Origin: Sinotaia quadrata
Lineage: Eukaryota; Mollusca; Gastropoda; Architaenioglossa; Viviparidae
Reading direction: 5' to 3'
NCBI GenBank assembly: GCA_028829895.1
Contig: CM054181.1
Location: 28,108,357-28,172,356, forward strand
DNA: 64,000 bases
The notes beneath the pieces are model-generated. The model was given only the letters and a program-made list of their open reading frames with translations, made no database searches and had not been told where the DNA came from. Both the position numbers and the translations under genes were made by a program. Positions 46,561 through 56,480 of the stretch are shown here, in pieces. Every line of letters begins with the position of its first letter. The stretch's first letter is position 1.

Positions 46561-47245
46561 TTTTTCTTTCATTTGCTTGCAGAACTTTTGGCACAGCTTG
46601 ACTATATATATCTCTTATATTTGCAGAACTTTCAGCACAGTTTCACTGTTTATGTCTCATTCTTGCAGAACACAACTTGACTATTTATCTCTCATTCTTG
46701 CAGAACAGCTTAACTCGACTGTTTATCTCTTGTTCTTGCAGAACAGAACAACTTGACTGTTTATCTGTCATTTTTGCAGAACTCTTGACACACACCTAAG
46801 ATAAGGAGGTAAGATAAGATTAGAGATCTCATTTTTGAAGAACTTTCAGCACAACTTCACTATTTATCTTGTTCTTGCAGAACAGAACAACTTGGCTATT
46901 TCTCTTTCATTTTTGAAGAACTTTGGGCACAATTTGGTATTTATTTCTCGTTCTTTGCAGAAATTTTTGGTATAAATGAACTATTTCTCTCTCACTCTTG
47001 CAGAAATTTTAGCACAACTTGACTGTTTATTTCTCATTCTTGCAGAACTTTTAACTTTTGGCATAACAGCATAACTTGACTATTTATCACTTATCCGACA
47101 GAACTTTTAGCAGTGACTGTTTTTATCTCTCGTTTTTGCAGATCTTTCAACACAACTTGACCACTTATCTCTCATTCTTGCAGATCTTTCATTGCAACTT
47201 GACCACTCTCATTCTTGCAGAACTTTTGGCACAACTTGACTATAT
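46561..47245 (+). repeat. Minisatellite of 3' splice-site-like units, about 42 bp
   Basis: About sixteen units share CTCATTCTTGCAGAACTTTT, GGCACAACTTGACT and ATTTATCT. Thirteen copies of TTGCAG preceded by a T/C-rich stretch occur, each an excellent match to a + strand 3' splice site with acceptor AG and a following A. Two units read TTGAAG instead and one reads CCGACAG. Inside the array, 46780-46808 is bounded by one such acceptor and by GTAAGAT, so it could act as a 29-base exon. The array lies about 1.7 kb before the FRS2 start exon, in its presumed 5' UTR intron. Confidence 0.93.
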
Positions 47246-47734
47246 AGTATCAGGAAAAATGTACATCTCATCTTTGTTTTGTCAGTACATGTATATTCAT
47301 CTGTGTTTATTTTAGGGTAGAGAGAAAGGTATTTTTTTCTTTTTATGTAGGTTGGCAGTTAGTTAAGCTGTTTGTTAGTAAGTAGAAGTGGTAGTTAGTA
47401 TTTGGACTGTAGTGGTATGATTTTGATGATTTATGTATTCATTCATCATTGCTCATGCTTACATCTAAGTGAGTAACACTTGCAATGGAGTTGCACCTGC
47501 CTGTTTAGAAGTTTTGTAAATGGTTATTTCAACTACCTGTAGTTCAGCTGCACTGGATTTTCATCAGTACTGTCTATAAGGTGGTATCTATGTCTTGTGT
47601 GATCGAGACTGGAACATGCTGGGATACAGAATTCAAACGTTGCACAAAGAGGATTTCCTAACTAGGGTGTGGTCTTTCATGTACCAGGTGTTTGTTCCAC
47701 GACAGGAATCTTCTCTGTGAACAGAGCCATCATA

Positions 47735-47985
47735 TTTTGTGTTTCCAAGACAGGGATGTTCTCAAAGAAGTGAAGAACAGTGTGTCAGACTGTTTCCAAA
47801 ACGGAGATGTTCTCAAAGAAGTGAAGAACAGTGTGTCAGACTGTTTCCAAGACAGCAATGTTCTCTAAGAAGTGAAGAACAGTATGCGAGGCTGTGTTTC
47901 CAAGACAGAGATATTCTCGAAGAAGTGAAGAACAAAATGTCAGACTGTTTCCAAACTTGGGAACTTCTCTGAACATTTTTGACAA
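47735..47985. repeat. 51-bp tandem repeat, four copies
   Basis: Copies share GTTTCCAAGACAG, GATGTTCTCAAAGAAGTGAA and GAACAGTGTGTCAGACT. The 51-bp unit is divisible by three, so one + strand frame stays open for 77 codons; another frame reads a more protein-like DVLKEVKNSVSDCFQ repeat but meets a stop in the third copy. With no splice evidence I treat it as a non-coding minisatellite. Confidence 0.9.
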
Positions 47986-48351
47986 GCTGTGTGAAACTTC
48001 TTGTGATTTGTTGTGTTAACTGTGCATTCTCAAGACAAAATCTTTCTTCTTGAAGTTTTGATGAAAGAGTGGAAGCAGATGTAGATAAGGTTTAGAATCT
48101 AATAAATCTGTTTTGTTTTCCTTTACTTCTTGCCCATATTCTACAGATGATTGGCGGATATTGTGTATGTGTTTTGTTTGTGTATTGTGTGTTAAACACA
48201 ATAAGTTATCTGTACTCTGCATGCACTTCCCAAGTTGTCACATAAATGTCCCTTTTTATATAATAATTGTATTCTATTACAGTATTTCTTTGTATTTTGG
48301 CTAAGTAAATTTACTGTTTTCGAGCATGTCCTAATTGCCAGTAGTTAACTG

Positions 48352-48372
48352 GGTATATATATATATATATAT
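48352..48372. repeat. TA microsatellite
   Basis: Ten alternating TA units. Confidence 0.9.
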
Positions 48373-48373
48373 G

Positions 48374-48905
48374 TTATTTGTGGTAGATTTATTGTGCTAG
48401 ACTATATCACTGTATTAATTTGTTATTTGTGATGAATTTGCTGTCATAGTGTGTCACTGTATATTATTGGAGGTGGATTTGAGGTAGGTTTCTCTCCAAG
48501 ATCTCTAAATTAGCCCATAGGCTTTTTGAGATGGACTTCTGTACAAAACTATTTCACTGAATTAGTATGTTATTTGTTGTGGATTTGTTGTGTAAGACTA
48601 TTTCACTATTTGTATTTGTGGTGAATTTGTTTTATAAGACTTTTTCACTGTATGTTATTTGTTGTGGATTTGTTATGTAATTCACTGTATGCTGTCTGGT
48701 GGATTTGTTGAGTCAGACTATTTCACGTTTGTAGACTATTTCATTATGTTATTTGTTTTGGATGTGATGTGTCAGACTATTTTACTATGTACTATTTGTG
48801 ATGGATTTGCTGTGCTTTCAACACTTTCACCCTGTTATTTATAGTTGATTTGCTGTGCTAAACTGTTTCACCTTGTGTTGTTTATAGTGGATTTGCTCTG
48901 CTATT
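48374..48905 (+). repeat. Minisatellite, about 45 bp unit, ending at the FRS2 acceptor
   Basis: About eleven diverged units share TTATTTGTGGTGGATTTGTT and GTGTNAGACTATTTCACTGT. The last unit (GTGGATTTGCTCTGCTATTT) reaches within about 20 bases of the acceptor at 48925, so the T-rich repeat probably forms the branch-site region of the FRS2 exon. Confidence 0.88.
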
Positions 48906-48925
48906 TGTATATTGCTGTATTTCAG

Positions 48926-49090
48926 ACCGCTCCACAGCAAACCATCATGGGCTGCAGTTTTTCAGCTGCTGCAGGTGAAGGTACAGATGAATCAACACTC
49001 ACATTCAGAGTCTACAATGTAGACAGGGATGGAATGGAGCTTAATCCTGGAAAGATACAGGTTGCAGCAAATGACCTTATCCTTTATCAG
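48926..49090 (+). CDS. FRS2-like docking protein, first coding exon
   Basis: The exon follows TGTATTTCAG (ending 48925) and ends before GTATTT at 49091. Translation starts at the ATG at 48947, in the strong context CCATCATGG (A at -3, G at +4), with no other in-frame ATG in the exon; bases 48926-48946 are 5' UTR. It encodes residues 1-48. MGCSFS gives Gly2, Cys3 and Ser6, fitting N-myristoylation with possible palmitoylation at Cys3; FRS2 proteins are anchored to the plasma membrane this way. TFRVYNVDRDGMEL and ANDLILYQ (about residues 19-48) are the first strands of the IRS-type PTB domain. The intron falls between codons (phase 0). Confidence 0.93.
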
Positions 49091-50511
49091 GTATTTACCT
49101 TTTTGTTTTTGTTCTTTAAAATTGTTTCTTCCTTTCTCTAGTTATTTTGTTATTTTTTTTTCTAGTTCATTTTCTTTTTTCAGTCTCCTCCCCCCCCCCC
49201 TTCTCCTATTGTCTTTTGTTTAAGCTTGCCATGAGTTGCATCCATTGTCATTGAAAATTATTTTTCAAAGTAAATAATTTTAAAAGTATTTTGGGTACTT
49301 TTATATCTTGAAATTATACTTTCATCATTTGTTATCTAATTTTAACAGTGGTGGCACTTGAACCAAAAAAATGCATGCAGTATGAAAAAATATTTTCTGA
49401 AATCCATTGCCTAAGCTGACTTGTTAGTAATGGATTACTCGTGTTGAATTAACTGAATAGAATTATCACACCTTACCACAAGCTCTTGTTTAAAAATGTT
49501 TTTAAAAATCTGTTAATAACTTTAGTTAGATAATTACTGTGTCAGTTTTTATGTTGACAATATGATGTGGGAAGGGCAGTTTATTCATTAAAATTAATGC
49601 TTTATTACTGATATTTTGCATGTCACAACAAACAGTGATTAAAAAATACATATGTATTTTATTTATGGATCTCTTTGGTGTTTGGTAGTGGTGGGTGTTT
49701 AGTAATCTGCCAATTCTACTGTGAAAGTCCACACTCACTTTATAGATTGAAGTAAACTGTTTGCTATGCATTAAGTTTTCTTCAGTCATGTTATCTTATT
49801 TACCATCTCATTATCTGGTCATTCATTTAGGTATGCTTTCAGTCATATTAAATCAGTATATTGATTTTGTAAATGATAGCAGAAACCCAGATTTAATAAT
49901 CTGTCATTTATGATCAGTACTTGATTTTGAGATTTAACCTTAATTACTTAGTCATTTAGATTTAGGTTTTATATTGTTTTGCATTGTCACAAAACAATAT
50001 ATATTTTTTTCTTTTTTAATGAAAATTGTACTTTTATTTTATTGTTGTAAATGGCAACTGCTATTATATTTAGTTGCGAATTATGGAATACTTACTAACA
50101 TGGATGGGTTATCTCTTTTTTTTATTTTTTACCTTTCATTTTACTCATGATTTTACATATCAGTATCTCACAGGCTAAGTCTGAATTCAATTGTGATTTG
50201 ATTTTAAAACTCAAAAGAAAGAACAACAGTCTAAGTATGTTTTGCTTGGATATGTTGTAGTTAATACTAGTCTTGTTCCTGCTTTTGTACTTTAGTTTGA
50301 AAATTGCTGTTTTGTAAATATGGTCTCAAAGTTTTGTTAGGTTTGCTTTATAACATTATTGCTAAAGCAATTTAATGTAATTTATTTCATACATAGAATT
50401 GTGTTGATTATACACATTGTAATTGCAACATTTTATTAATACATTTTCCTTGAGTTTAGAATTACCTCTCTTTAAATACTTAAAAATTCATCTGTACTTT
50501 GTTTTATATAG
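49091..50511 (+). other. FRS2 intron (1421 bp)
   Basis: Begins GTATTT and ends TTTTATATAG. The 3' end has a T-rich but not pure pyrimidine tract. A poly-C run lies at 49191-49200. No exon or repeat array is seen inside; the minus-strand frame at 49526-49789 is not supported. Confidence 0.85.
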
Positions 50512-51756
50512 AAAGGTAAAGAACGTATATGTTGGCCCCTTCGCTGCCTGAGACGATATGGCTTTGACGCAGAGCTCTTTTCATTTGAAAGTGGCCGTCG
50601 ATGCCCCACAGGACCAGGAATTTATGCATTTAAGTGTCGACATGCAGAAGCCCTTTTTAACCTTGTTCAAGAAAATATTCAACGAGCAGGACAAGAAGAC
50701 CAGTTGCGGGCTAGTAGTGGCAGTGGGGGGGGTAGTAGTAGTGGCACCCATGGGATCTTCACACGCAGAAGTCGTCCTGCCTCCTTTACCGATCGACCTG
50801 AGCAGTATGGAACCATATTAATGTCAAGCAATAAGCAACTTGCAGTTGTAAACAGTGATTCTCAGCAGCAGCTGTACGTGAATGGCACCATAACCCCTGA
50901 CAATGCACATCTGTATGTCAACACTGGAAAGACTGTTGTGCAAGCTTTCCAGATTGATGAGTCAGCACCTCTGATTGATTTCATGAATCGACCTGGTCAT
51001 CGCGGGGGTCCTGGTGTGCGTAGTCAGGTGAACTATGCTGAACTCGACCTGCCATCTTCCATGGAAAACTTACTAGATGAGACAGGACAAGGCGCTGTTC
51101 ACAATTTTCCACGAAACATCCAAACTTCAGCCAGTCATGCTAATGCAGCTGCTGTCCTTAACCGGCTTTCTATGCCAGCAGATTTATCAGGAGCATTAGG
51201 GCCCGATGACTTGTTGCTGCAGCCTGCTGATTCTGATGTCTTTTTATCAGATATGGAAGGCTCTGCTTGCTGTCCTACTTACATCAATGTAAATGTTGAT
51301 GAGCCCTCACCACCACTTCACCGCAGCTCAGAGTCATCTGCTGCAGGGAGCGTAGGCACTGGAGGCAACCCTAGCGCTAGCAGTTATGGTCTTTCTGTGG
51401 ATCCTTTAACACTCGTCCCCAATTATGCCAATCTTGTGTTACACGGGGCCAATGGTGGGCCACCTCCTTATGGCTCACTGCAGCCTCGTCTGCAGAAAGG
51501 GTCCGGTGTCAACTACATACAACTGGACTTGAACCAAGTCCCCTCTTCAGATGCTGTTGGCACAGGGTGTGGCCTCACAACCTCACCTACATCTCCAACT
51601 AGCATGGCATCACTATCAGTGCCAGAGTCACCTGGTTATGCCATGATAGACTTTAACAAGACTGAGGCTCTTTCGAACTCCACGCGTGGTGGAACTGATG
51701 GAGTGGACGATCCAGGAGCACGAAAAACTCGCCACAATAGCACAATCGGAGTGTAA
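50512..51756 (+). CDS. FRS2-like docking protein, last exon
   Basis: This exon encodes residues 49-462, ending at TAA (51754-51756). Residues 49-112 complete the PTB domain: WPLRCLRRYGFD, ELFSFESGRRCPTGPG (FESGRRC is diagnostic of IRS-type PTBs) and IYAFKCRHAEALFNLVQENI. In the family this domain binds FGF and neurotrophin receptors. A Gly/Ser linker follows (about 117-126). The tail has YVNG (Tyr170), YVNT (183), YINV (305) and YANL (353), four pYxN Grb2-type sites. LDL/DF-flanked YIQL (383) and YAMI (424) fit SHP2 SH2 binding. YAEL (223) and YGSL (368) are further tyrosines. S-P sites at 406, 409 and 421 suggest MAP kinase feedback. The end GARKTRHNST resembles the vertebrate FRS2 tail. Total 462 residues versus about 500 in vertebrates. 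The role inferred is linking FGFR-type receptors to Ras/ERK. Confidence 0.95.
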   Translation, partial: KGKERICWPLRCLRRYGFDAELFSFESGRRCPTGPGIYAFKCRHAEALFNLVQENIQRAGQEDQLRASSGSGGGSSSGTHGIFTRRSRPASFTDRPEQYGTILMSSNKQLAVVNSDSQQQLYVNGTITPDNAHLYVNTGKTVVQAFQIDESAPLIDFMNRPGHRGGPGVRSQVNYAELDLPSSMENLLDETGQGAVHNFPRNIQTSASHANAAAVLNRLSMPADLSGALGPDDLLLQPADSDVFLSDMEGSACCPTYINVNVDEPSPPLHRSSESSAAGSVGTGGNPSASSYGLSVDPLTLVPNYANLVLHGANGGPPPYGSLQPRLQKGSGVNYIQLDLNQVPSSDAVGTGCGLTTSPTSPTSMASLSVPESPGYAMIDFNKTEALSNSTRGGTDGVDDPGARKTRHNSTIGV

Positions 51757-53400
51757 TTTTAATCAGTACTGTGAGATGCTGCAGTAAATGTTAAACTGTT
51801 AAATTATTTCTATTGAATCTCACAGTTGCTATTATTCTCTGTGGGTACAGAGTGCACATTTATAAATCTTGACACAGCATTTGTTATAAACTGCAGTGTC
51901 ATCATTTTGCACATCCTTACAATCCTCATTTGGAGGAACTGGATACAGTGTTTTCTTATCAGATCTGCCAAACAAACAACATGGCAATACACAGAATGTT
52001 ATGTAGCTGTGCTTATAAATAAATTATTAAATATAATTCGGAGTTGTGAAAATCTTATCTTCTATATAGCAAACATACACTTTGAATTGTCCTTTTCTTA
52101 AAAGTTAGTAGTACAAAAACAACACCTAATTTGGGAGGAAGGGGGTTGTAAATCAGGAAAACTCCGAACATAGTGTCAGAGTCTGCATTTTGCTTTTACA
52201 AATATTCCTTGGCTCAAATGGACTGTCAAAATTGTTTAATTTTTCCCACATTGATTGAAAAAGACTGAAGAGACTAAGCACAAGGACACAGCGGGTGTTG
52301 AAAGTGTGATAAGAAAAGAGATATACCAGTCGTTATATTTATACGACTATAGCCATTCTTATTAAAGATGGGAGTTCTCTAAAGTACTGCTGAAAAGAAC
52401 AAACATACTTTTATAACAAAGCTGTGCTTGAATGTGCAATGTCAGATGAAACCAGATAGACTTTTAATGCTTGGTTATTTTTAATTCTAATTAAAGTTTC
52501 ATTCATTTGTGTCCTGGCTTTTGTGGGCAGACTATTCTGTGTACTCCTGGCAATACAAATTCCAGTATTGATAAGCAGAGGTCTTCATGACCGATTTTGT
52601 GCAATATTTTTGTGTTGTGAATGTTTTTTGCTTTTATTAAGCTTATTTTGTGGGGTTGTTGTTGTTGATACAGATTCAAGTATCCCATATCTGTGAAATA
52701 CTTTGTCCCATGTCAGATTGGTGATACCACTCAGTGAAATATTTTTCTTTTCTCTCTAAGTGCATCTCTTGACTCATCAGTTATTAAAAACATTGTTTTG
52801 TTAAAATCAGGTTGTTCTGGTGTTTTTTAACATTTTTTGTGTCTTTGTTTAATGTTCATTTGGGAACTGTTGCTGCAATTCATTACTTTTAGAAAATGAT
52901 AAATTATGAAGAATACTAATTCAAGTTGATTGACGTAAATCTCAATGTTCATTACACTCAGAGTTATCTGAGGAGTTATGTTTGGATTGCAGTTATAATT
53001 CTAAGTACAGTAAACCACATGCAGAATTTATTTAAGTCTCTCTCATATTTAGTTGAAATGAGTTGATTAAATACTTTCCCACCTGCTTGCTTCAATGATA
53101 CTAGTATGTTTAGCTTGGTGACAAAAATGCCTATATCAACTCTTAGTCTCTTTTTAAGTTTGTTACTTCGTGCCAGGTGTTGTATAGCAAAATCTGTATG
53201 GGCTAACCATTCCAGATGTCACCTCTTGCCAAATATTGTATAGCAAAGTTTGTATGGACTAACCATTCCAGATGTCACTGCTTGCTAGGCTATGGGTAGT
53301 ACTAGTAAAGTCTATTTGGATGTAAACTTGCTGCTCATAATTTTTCGTCCGCAAATTTCAGTGTATTTGTAAAGACAATAAATATAATGCTTTGATGTCA
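51757..53400 (+). other. Probable 3' UTR of the FRS2 gene
   Basis: AT-rich sequence follows the stop without further coding. AATAAA signals are at 52018-52023 and 53377-53382; the real cleavage site cannot be chosen from sequence. A 61-bp duplication sits at 53165-53285. The open frames in it have no domain. Confidence 0.5.
53165..53285. repeat. 61-bp tandem duplication
   Basis: Two copies share TATAGCAAA, TTTGTATGG, CTAACCATTCCAGATGTCAC and CTTGCCA, with about 85-90 percent identity by eye. Confidence 0.85.
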
Positions 53401-55631
53401 TATAAGAAATCTACACATCTTGTATTATTAGTCTCAATTGGATATTACTTTTATATTTACTTAAATTGAAATTAAATTAAATAGCTAAGAAGGAAGCCAT
53501 TAAAAAGGAGTAACATTCTTCATTTTAAATGAATTAGTGTTAAAAAGTGTTGTTTACTAGAAATAGAAACTCAGAATTAAATAATTGACATACTTTTATT
53601 AAATATGACATTAGATTTGTAAAAATAAATTGGTTTAACATGACATAGTATTAGACTGGCAGAATTAGAATTTTTTATTGTCAAAAATGGATACTCTCAT
53701 AGTTTACAGGAGGAGATGGGTGATGTCTAGGTAGAGATTACAGTACATTGATTCAGTTATCTTACTTATTTACTTTGATTCCTTGTGGAACAAAGGGCCT
53801 CAATTCAATTATCTACTCAGAGATTATCTGTTTTGCAGATTACCAGTAATTTTACCAAGAAACACTTCTAGCAGTGGGGAAAAAAATGCATGGGCACTGT
53901 AATAAAGAAGTTACATTAGTGCATAAAACCATGCTGAAAGTGGTACTACCATTTTTCCCATTGTCCACAGTGTCTGGGATTTAATTGTCACATTTTTCTG
54001 CATATTTTTTTTTTAATCACCAATCTGCGTGGAGCATATTAGTAGCATTTATTATTATATTTGATGATGTTGTTTCTTTGAAATTTGACAGTATTGTTTA
54101 TTCAAAGCATGTTTATAATAGTGTATATATATATATATATATTTATTATTTTCTTTTTCTTACCCGTTTTATGAAAATATTCTAGTTTTTACTAAGTCTT
54201 TGCATTTGACATGTTGCCTTTATGGTATGGAGTTTTATTTTGTAAGTCTTTGCTTTTACTGTGCATAGTGATTAATCTCTGGTGTGTTCACAGTACTAAC
54301 ACAGTCTCTGATTAATTATCTTTCCTTTTGATGTTTGTGATTTGCAGACATTTTTTCCCTTTCTCAAAAAAATCTTGCCATTATAAAGGCTCATTCTTAA
54401 ACAGACATTTGTCTCGAATATATTTACTATCATATTTTTCCTGTGGGTTTGTAATGACTATGATAGGCATCAGTGTTAATAAATGATTGTTAAATGGGAA
54501 AGAAGATCATTTTTTTTTTCTGTGCATTTTTTGTTGTTGGTTCCATTAGCTCATACTATTACGAGTTGCATCAGAAGTCAGTCAGATAGGTAAGTTCATT
54601 AGCTCTGTCTCAAAGTCTTGCTTAGGTCCTATTGAAAAATCCCATTGACTTGGGTCACAGCACAGAGACATCTATGTTGGTGATAACATATTCCATGGAT
54701 ACCTGGAAAATTATGACTGTAATTTATGGGACATTAAGGATCAAAAATAATAAGACACTGTTAACTGAAAAACTAAATATATTTTCAATTCATGATGTCA
54801 GATATTCTGTAACTCAGGCAAAGGAGATAGATAACATCAACTTTTACTTAATCATTTAACACAGTTGATATTTTGCATCACTGGGATATAATCAGAGGTA
54901 AAATTAAGACATATACTCTGTTATATATATTTTTTAAAGCTATATTTGTCAGAAGGTAAGTCTGTAGAGTATTCATCATAGATATGCACCCAGTAGGATG
55001 TAACATTCATTTGGGGTGATCACTATGGCATGCTTCATTTAAAAATAAGAATTCCGCGAAGTAAAATAACTGGCTAGCTAAAGTTTACCTAATGACCTTG
55101 TGGCCATTAATTTGCAAGCAATTTGGGTTTCATAGTAAATTGATTATTTTTTAAACTTCTACTTTCTTGTATCATATCAGGATTTTTCTTGTTATGAACA
55201 ATTGACTGCAGGTGCACATGTAGGGATATCTTTATTATTATAATAGGTTAAAACCTGTGTGGGTTACTGAAAGCTGCAGTCTTCATTAAATTAGGAAATA
55301 CATTTGAGAGTATATTCACATGTTTGCCAAACCCAGATTTAACTTAAAAATCATTATTTTATTGAAATTAAATTTTTTTTAAAAGATTATTTTGAATCAA
55401 TCTTTTATTTTTTTCCCCTCAAAGGTGATTTAGATTGACATATCTTAAATTATCACCAACAGAGTCATGAATAACTTACCATTATTTCCTTGAGTCTTCT
55501 GCCATTTATTTATTCAATAAATATATCACAGTGAAATTAATGAAAAGTCAATAAGACTTATATATCATTTCAGATTTATAATTTATGTTGTACTTTAGCA
55601 ATAGAAACGCAGGTCAAGCCACTAAGTACAT
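53401..55631. other. AT-rich non-coding stretch
   Basis: A TA microsatellite is at 54122-54144. No exon or transposon end is identified. The + strand frames at 53985-54185 and 54632-54859 carry no domain. Confidence 0.5.
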
Positions 55632-55792
55632 GTACTGAGCAATGTTCTTTCAAAAGGTGCATGGCCACACAGCTCATTAGAAAGTGCCATTGAGCAGTTT
55701 GAAAATTATGCGCACAAGTTTTGGTAGCAAGCTCAAACAACCGCCAGTTCCGCACACACAAGGAAAATATTAGAGGGAACATTGATACTGAG
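55632..55792. mobile_element. Non-autonomous hAT element (145 bp)
   Basis: The element proper is 55640-55784. Ends are CAATGTTCTTTCAAA (left) and CAATGTTCCCTCTAA (right, minus strand), matching at 12 of 15. Flanks GTACTGAG (55632-55639) and ATACTGAG (55785-55792) are an 8-bp target duplication with one mismatch. The CARTGTTCCCTCTAA end is a type I know from widespread animal hAT elements. The minus-strand open frame of 90 codons across it is not a transposase. Confidence 0.82.
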
Positions 55793-56234
55793 TCAAACAA
55801 ACAGTACACGAGACCCTTCCTTACAGGATCAGATATACATTGTAGCATATTAATAGTAAACTGCCTTTGTTTAGTACTCAGTGTTTTCAGTCCCTTTGAG
55901 GCACTAGGTCTGTTTTACAATCAATGGAAAACAGCGAGGGAAAGAATTTGTTAAGTAGGTTATTTTATTTTATTTTGTCTTCTTCCTTGAGACAATATAC
56001 TTTGTCCAAAGAAATATAATGTAATTGTAGCCACATTTTAAGTAATAATCTCCATGGTAACAGGAATCTGTTGACTGATTTAAGAAGGAAATTGATGTTC
56101 ACTCTCGTGAACCACCCAATCTAAGAATTTAGAAAGTTTAGACAGCATCCAAATAATAAAAAGACTGGGTATTGTTAGCAGGCAGCATTCATTTTGTGCT
56201 GACAGTGCCTTTACATTGGATTTCAGTTAATACA

Positions 56235-56480
56235 AACTTTTATGGAGCTTGAGCTTCACTATATCATATTAAACTAGCTTCTTTTCTCCCTGAAACAAGC
56301 TAGTTTGAGCTCCACTATTTCATATTAAACCGGGTTCTTTTTTTCACTGAAACAAAGCTAGCTTGAGCTCCACTATTTCACATTAAACCGGGTTCTTTTT
56401 TTTCACTGAAACAAGCTAGCTTGAGCTCCACTATTTCACATTAAACTAGCTTCTTCCTTTCTTCTTGAAACAAACTAGTT
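56235..56480. repeat. Minisatellite, about 60 bp unit, four copies
   Basis: Copies share CTTGAGCTCCACTATTTCA, ATTAAACCGGGTTCTTTTTT and CACTGAAACAAGCTAG. The middle two copies are nearly identical. Confidence 0.9.

Noticed and set aside
48845..48946. Extending FRS2 upstream of the ATG at 48947 in the same frame
   Set aside because: The upstream frame has no ATG, crosses the acceptor at 48925 and consists of minisatellite sequence.
50558..50821. 87-codon frame beginning at an ATG inside the FRS2 last exon
   Set aside because: It is an out-of-frame shadow of the PTB and linker coding sequence.
55576..55848. 90-codon minus-strand frame as a gene
   Set aside because: It runs through a 145-bp hAT MITE and both target duplications; no transposase motif.
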